Origin: JANXZO01 sp964355115
GTDB taxonomy: Bacteria > Bacteroidota > Bacteroidia > Bacteroidales > FEN-979
DNA length: 25,470 nucleotides
Assembly (NCBI GenBank): GCA_964355115.1
Contig: CAYHCQ010000036.1
Coordinates: forward strand, 1 to 25,470
Reading direction: 5' to 3'
Below, in pieces: positions 24,872 to 25,470 of the stretch. The position numbers were made by a program, and so were the translations under genes. The notes beneath the pieces are model-generated. The model ran no database searches, was not told the DNA's origin, and saw only the letters and a program-made list of their open reading frames with translations. The stretch's first letter is position 1. Each line of letters opens with the position of its first letter.

Positions 24872-24945
24872 CGGACCGGACGAGACTCGAACTCGCGACC
24901 TCCGCCGTGACAGGGCGGCATTCTAACCAACTGAACTACCGAACC
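24872..24945 (-). tRNA. tRNA-Asp, anticodon GTC
   Basis: A full cloverleaf of 74 bases folds: D stem GTTC/GAAT, anticodon stem CCGCC/GGCGG with loop CTGTCAC (anticodon GTC), T stem GCGAG/CTCGT with loop TTCGAGT, and discriminator G. CCA is not encoded. The acceptor halves GGTTCGG and CCGGTCC leave a U3-U70 mismatch, which is unusual. A promoter lies at 25053-25082 and a terminator directly downstream. Confidence 0.95.
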
Positions 24946-25052
24946 AATATTTTATAAGCCCTAAGCCCTTTCGAAAACAATCGAACTTTTAAATTATCCT
25001 AAGATGTATTTAAAAGTGAAATACTGTGTGTACTTTACGTTTAAAGCGTGTG

Positions 25053-25082
25053 CAAAGATAAGTATTTATTTTTGATTTACAA
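25053..25082 (-). promoter_or_regulatory. Bacteroidota-type promoter for tRNA-Asp
   Basis: On the minus strand TTG (25082-25080), 19 bases and TATCTTTG (25060-25053) match the consensus exactly. The leader before the tRNA is about 100 bases and AT-rich; nothing else is seen in the 200-base spacer between the Asp and Arg genes. The bases after the -7 box, GCACACGCTTT, resemble those of the tRNA-Pro promoter. Confidence 0.75.
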
Positions 25083-25146
25083 TCACTTTTTAAATTTATT
25101 TTTAATTTAATTAGTGACTCTCTCATTAACTGACACTTACAATTAG

Positions 25147-25220
25147 TGATCCCGTTTGGATTCGAACCAAAGACCTGCTCATTAGAAGTGAGCTGCTCTA
25201 TCCAGCTGAGCTACGGAACC
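25147..25220 (-). tRNA. tRNA-Arg, anticodon TCT
   Basis: A 74-base cloverleaf folds with acceptor GGTTCCG/CGGGATC (two G-U pairs), anticodon stem GCTCA/TGAGC with loop CTTCTAA (anticodon TCT, reads AGA/AGG), T stem TTTGG/CCAAA and discriminator A. CCA is not encoded. No promoter of its own is seen; it may be reached by readthrough from tRNA-Pro. Confidence 0.96.
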
Positions 25221-25245
25221 GTTTGTTATTTCAAAACTTAAAATG

Positions 25246-25271
25246 AAAAAAGGGAATGATTACTCATTCCC
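25246..25271 (-). terminator. Intrinsic terminator between tRNA-Pro and tRNA-Arg
   Basis: On the minus strand GGGAATGA, loop GTAA and TCATTCCC form a perfect eight-pair stem followed by six T residues. If efficient it would separate tRNA-Pro from tRNA-Arg. Confidence 0.75.
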
Positions 25272-25275
25272 TCAG

Positions 25276-25350
25276 TCGGGGTGGCAGGATTCGAACCTGC
25301 GACCTCCTGGTCCCAAACCAGGCGCGATAACCGAGCTACGCTACACCCCG
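25276..25350 (-). tRNA. tRNA-Pro, anticodon TGG
   Basis: A 75-base cloverleaf folds with acceptor CGGGGTG/CACCCCG, anticodon stem CCTGG/CCAGG with loop TTTGGGA (anticodon TGG), T stem GCAGG/CCTGC and discriminator A. C at position 1 is typical of tRNA-Pro. CCA is not encoded. Confidence 0.97.
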
Positions 25351-25409
25351 AATAAATTCGGCTTTCATTTTATTTGCTTAACTCTAGAACGTTTCCTAGA
25401 AAGCGAGTG

Positions 25410-25439
25410 CAAAGATAACTATATTTTCTTAATATGCAA
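25410..25439 (-). promoter_or_regulatory. Bacteroidota-type promoter for tRNA-Pro
   Basis: On the minus strand TTG (25439-25437), 19 bases and TATCTTTG (25417-25410) match the consensus exactly. The predicted leader is about 53 bases. The discriminator region GCACTCGCTTT is nearly the same as at the tRNA-Asp promoter. The rest of the segment to the window end is AT-rich with nothing recognised. Confidence 0.75.
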
Positions 25440-25470
25440 GCATTATTAAAAAAAGATTGTGGAGGAAGCG

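Larger units (their letters stand above)
24801..24880. repeat. Two tandem 40-bp copies: terminator plus 3' end of tRNA-Asp
   Basis: Bases 24801-24840 and 24841-24880 are near-identical copies. Each holds a run of A, the palindrome AGCCC(C)TTTGTGGGGGCT-like, and GCGGACCGG. On the minus strand the right copy is the 3' end of the intact tRNA-Asp plus its terminator; the left copy is a detached acceptor fragment (CCGGTCCG) with a second terminator. Confidence 0.8.

Noticed and set aside
24801..25470. Integrated element at the tRNA genes, suggested by the repeated tRNA 3' end
   Set aside because: Only 40 bases separate the copies and no integrase or cargo lies between them.

Overview
The window looks like chromosomal core DNA of a member of the Bacteroidota, probably a Bacteroidales/Marinilabiliales-type organism. 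Several starts are preceded by the promoter form typical of that phylum, TTG or TTTG, about 19-21 bases, then TAnnTTTG (194-225, 13341-13371, 20335-20364, 25053-25082, 25410-25439). Shine-Dalgarno sequences are mostly weak, the tRNAs do not encode CCA, and a DUF2851 protein, a family I know mainly from Bacteroidota, is present. I see no phage genes, transposase, CRISPR array or toxin-antitoxin pair.

Layout. (a) 269-7970, plus strand: a one-chain aconitase/isopropylmalate-dehydratase-family enzyme, overlapped by a membrane metallophosphoesterase, then two sensor kinases in tandem (a PAS3 hybrid kinase with a C-terminal receiver, and a membrane CHASE4-PAS kinase). (b) 7978-13209, minus strand: a LolD-type ABC ATPase followed by a giant membrane-anchored protein built from about 23 TPR-like units of 60 residues. 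A 100-N assembly gap at 10515-10614 interrupts that gene. (c) 13396-14586, plus: sucC. (d) 14567-17399, minus: an S41 C-terminal processing protease and a family 2 glycosyltransferase, overlapping. (e) 17511-18257, plus: rhomboid protease. (f) 18240-20288, minus: DUF2851 gene and a helix-hairpin-helix protein. (g) 20391-24803, plus: a small coiled-coil protein, zapA, a structured non-coding RNA that is probably 6S-like, ribonuclease Y, and a PAS-PAS-GAF sensor kinase. (h) 24872-25350, minus: tRNA-Asp(GTC), tRNA-Arg(TCT) and tRNA-Pro(TGG), with promoters and terminators.

How the parts relate. The aconitase-type enzyme and SucC fit central carbon or branched-chain amino-acid metabolism. The coiled-coil protein and ZapA belong to cell division, and the zapA/6S-like RNA/rny block groups division with RNA metabolism. 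Three sensor kinases are encoded without any DNA-binding response regulator, so their partners lie elsewhere or act through phosphorelay.

The least ordinary object is the giant repeat protein. Its two apparent reading frames are one gene. A four-unit (720-base) block is duplicated in tandem, the assembly gap falls inside the duplicated copy, and alignment of the two copies predicts that the true gap is 185 bases (or 185 plus multiples of 180), which restores the frame and gives about 1528 residues.
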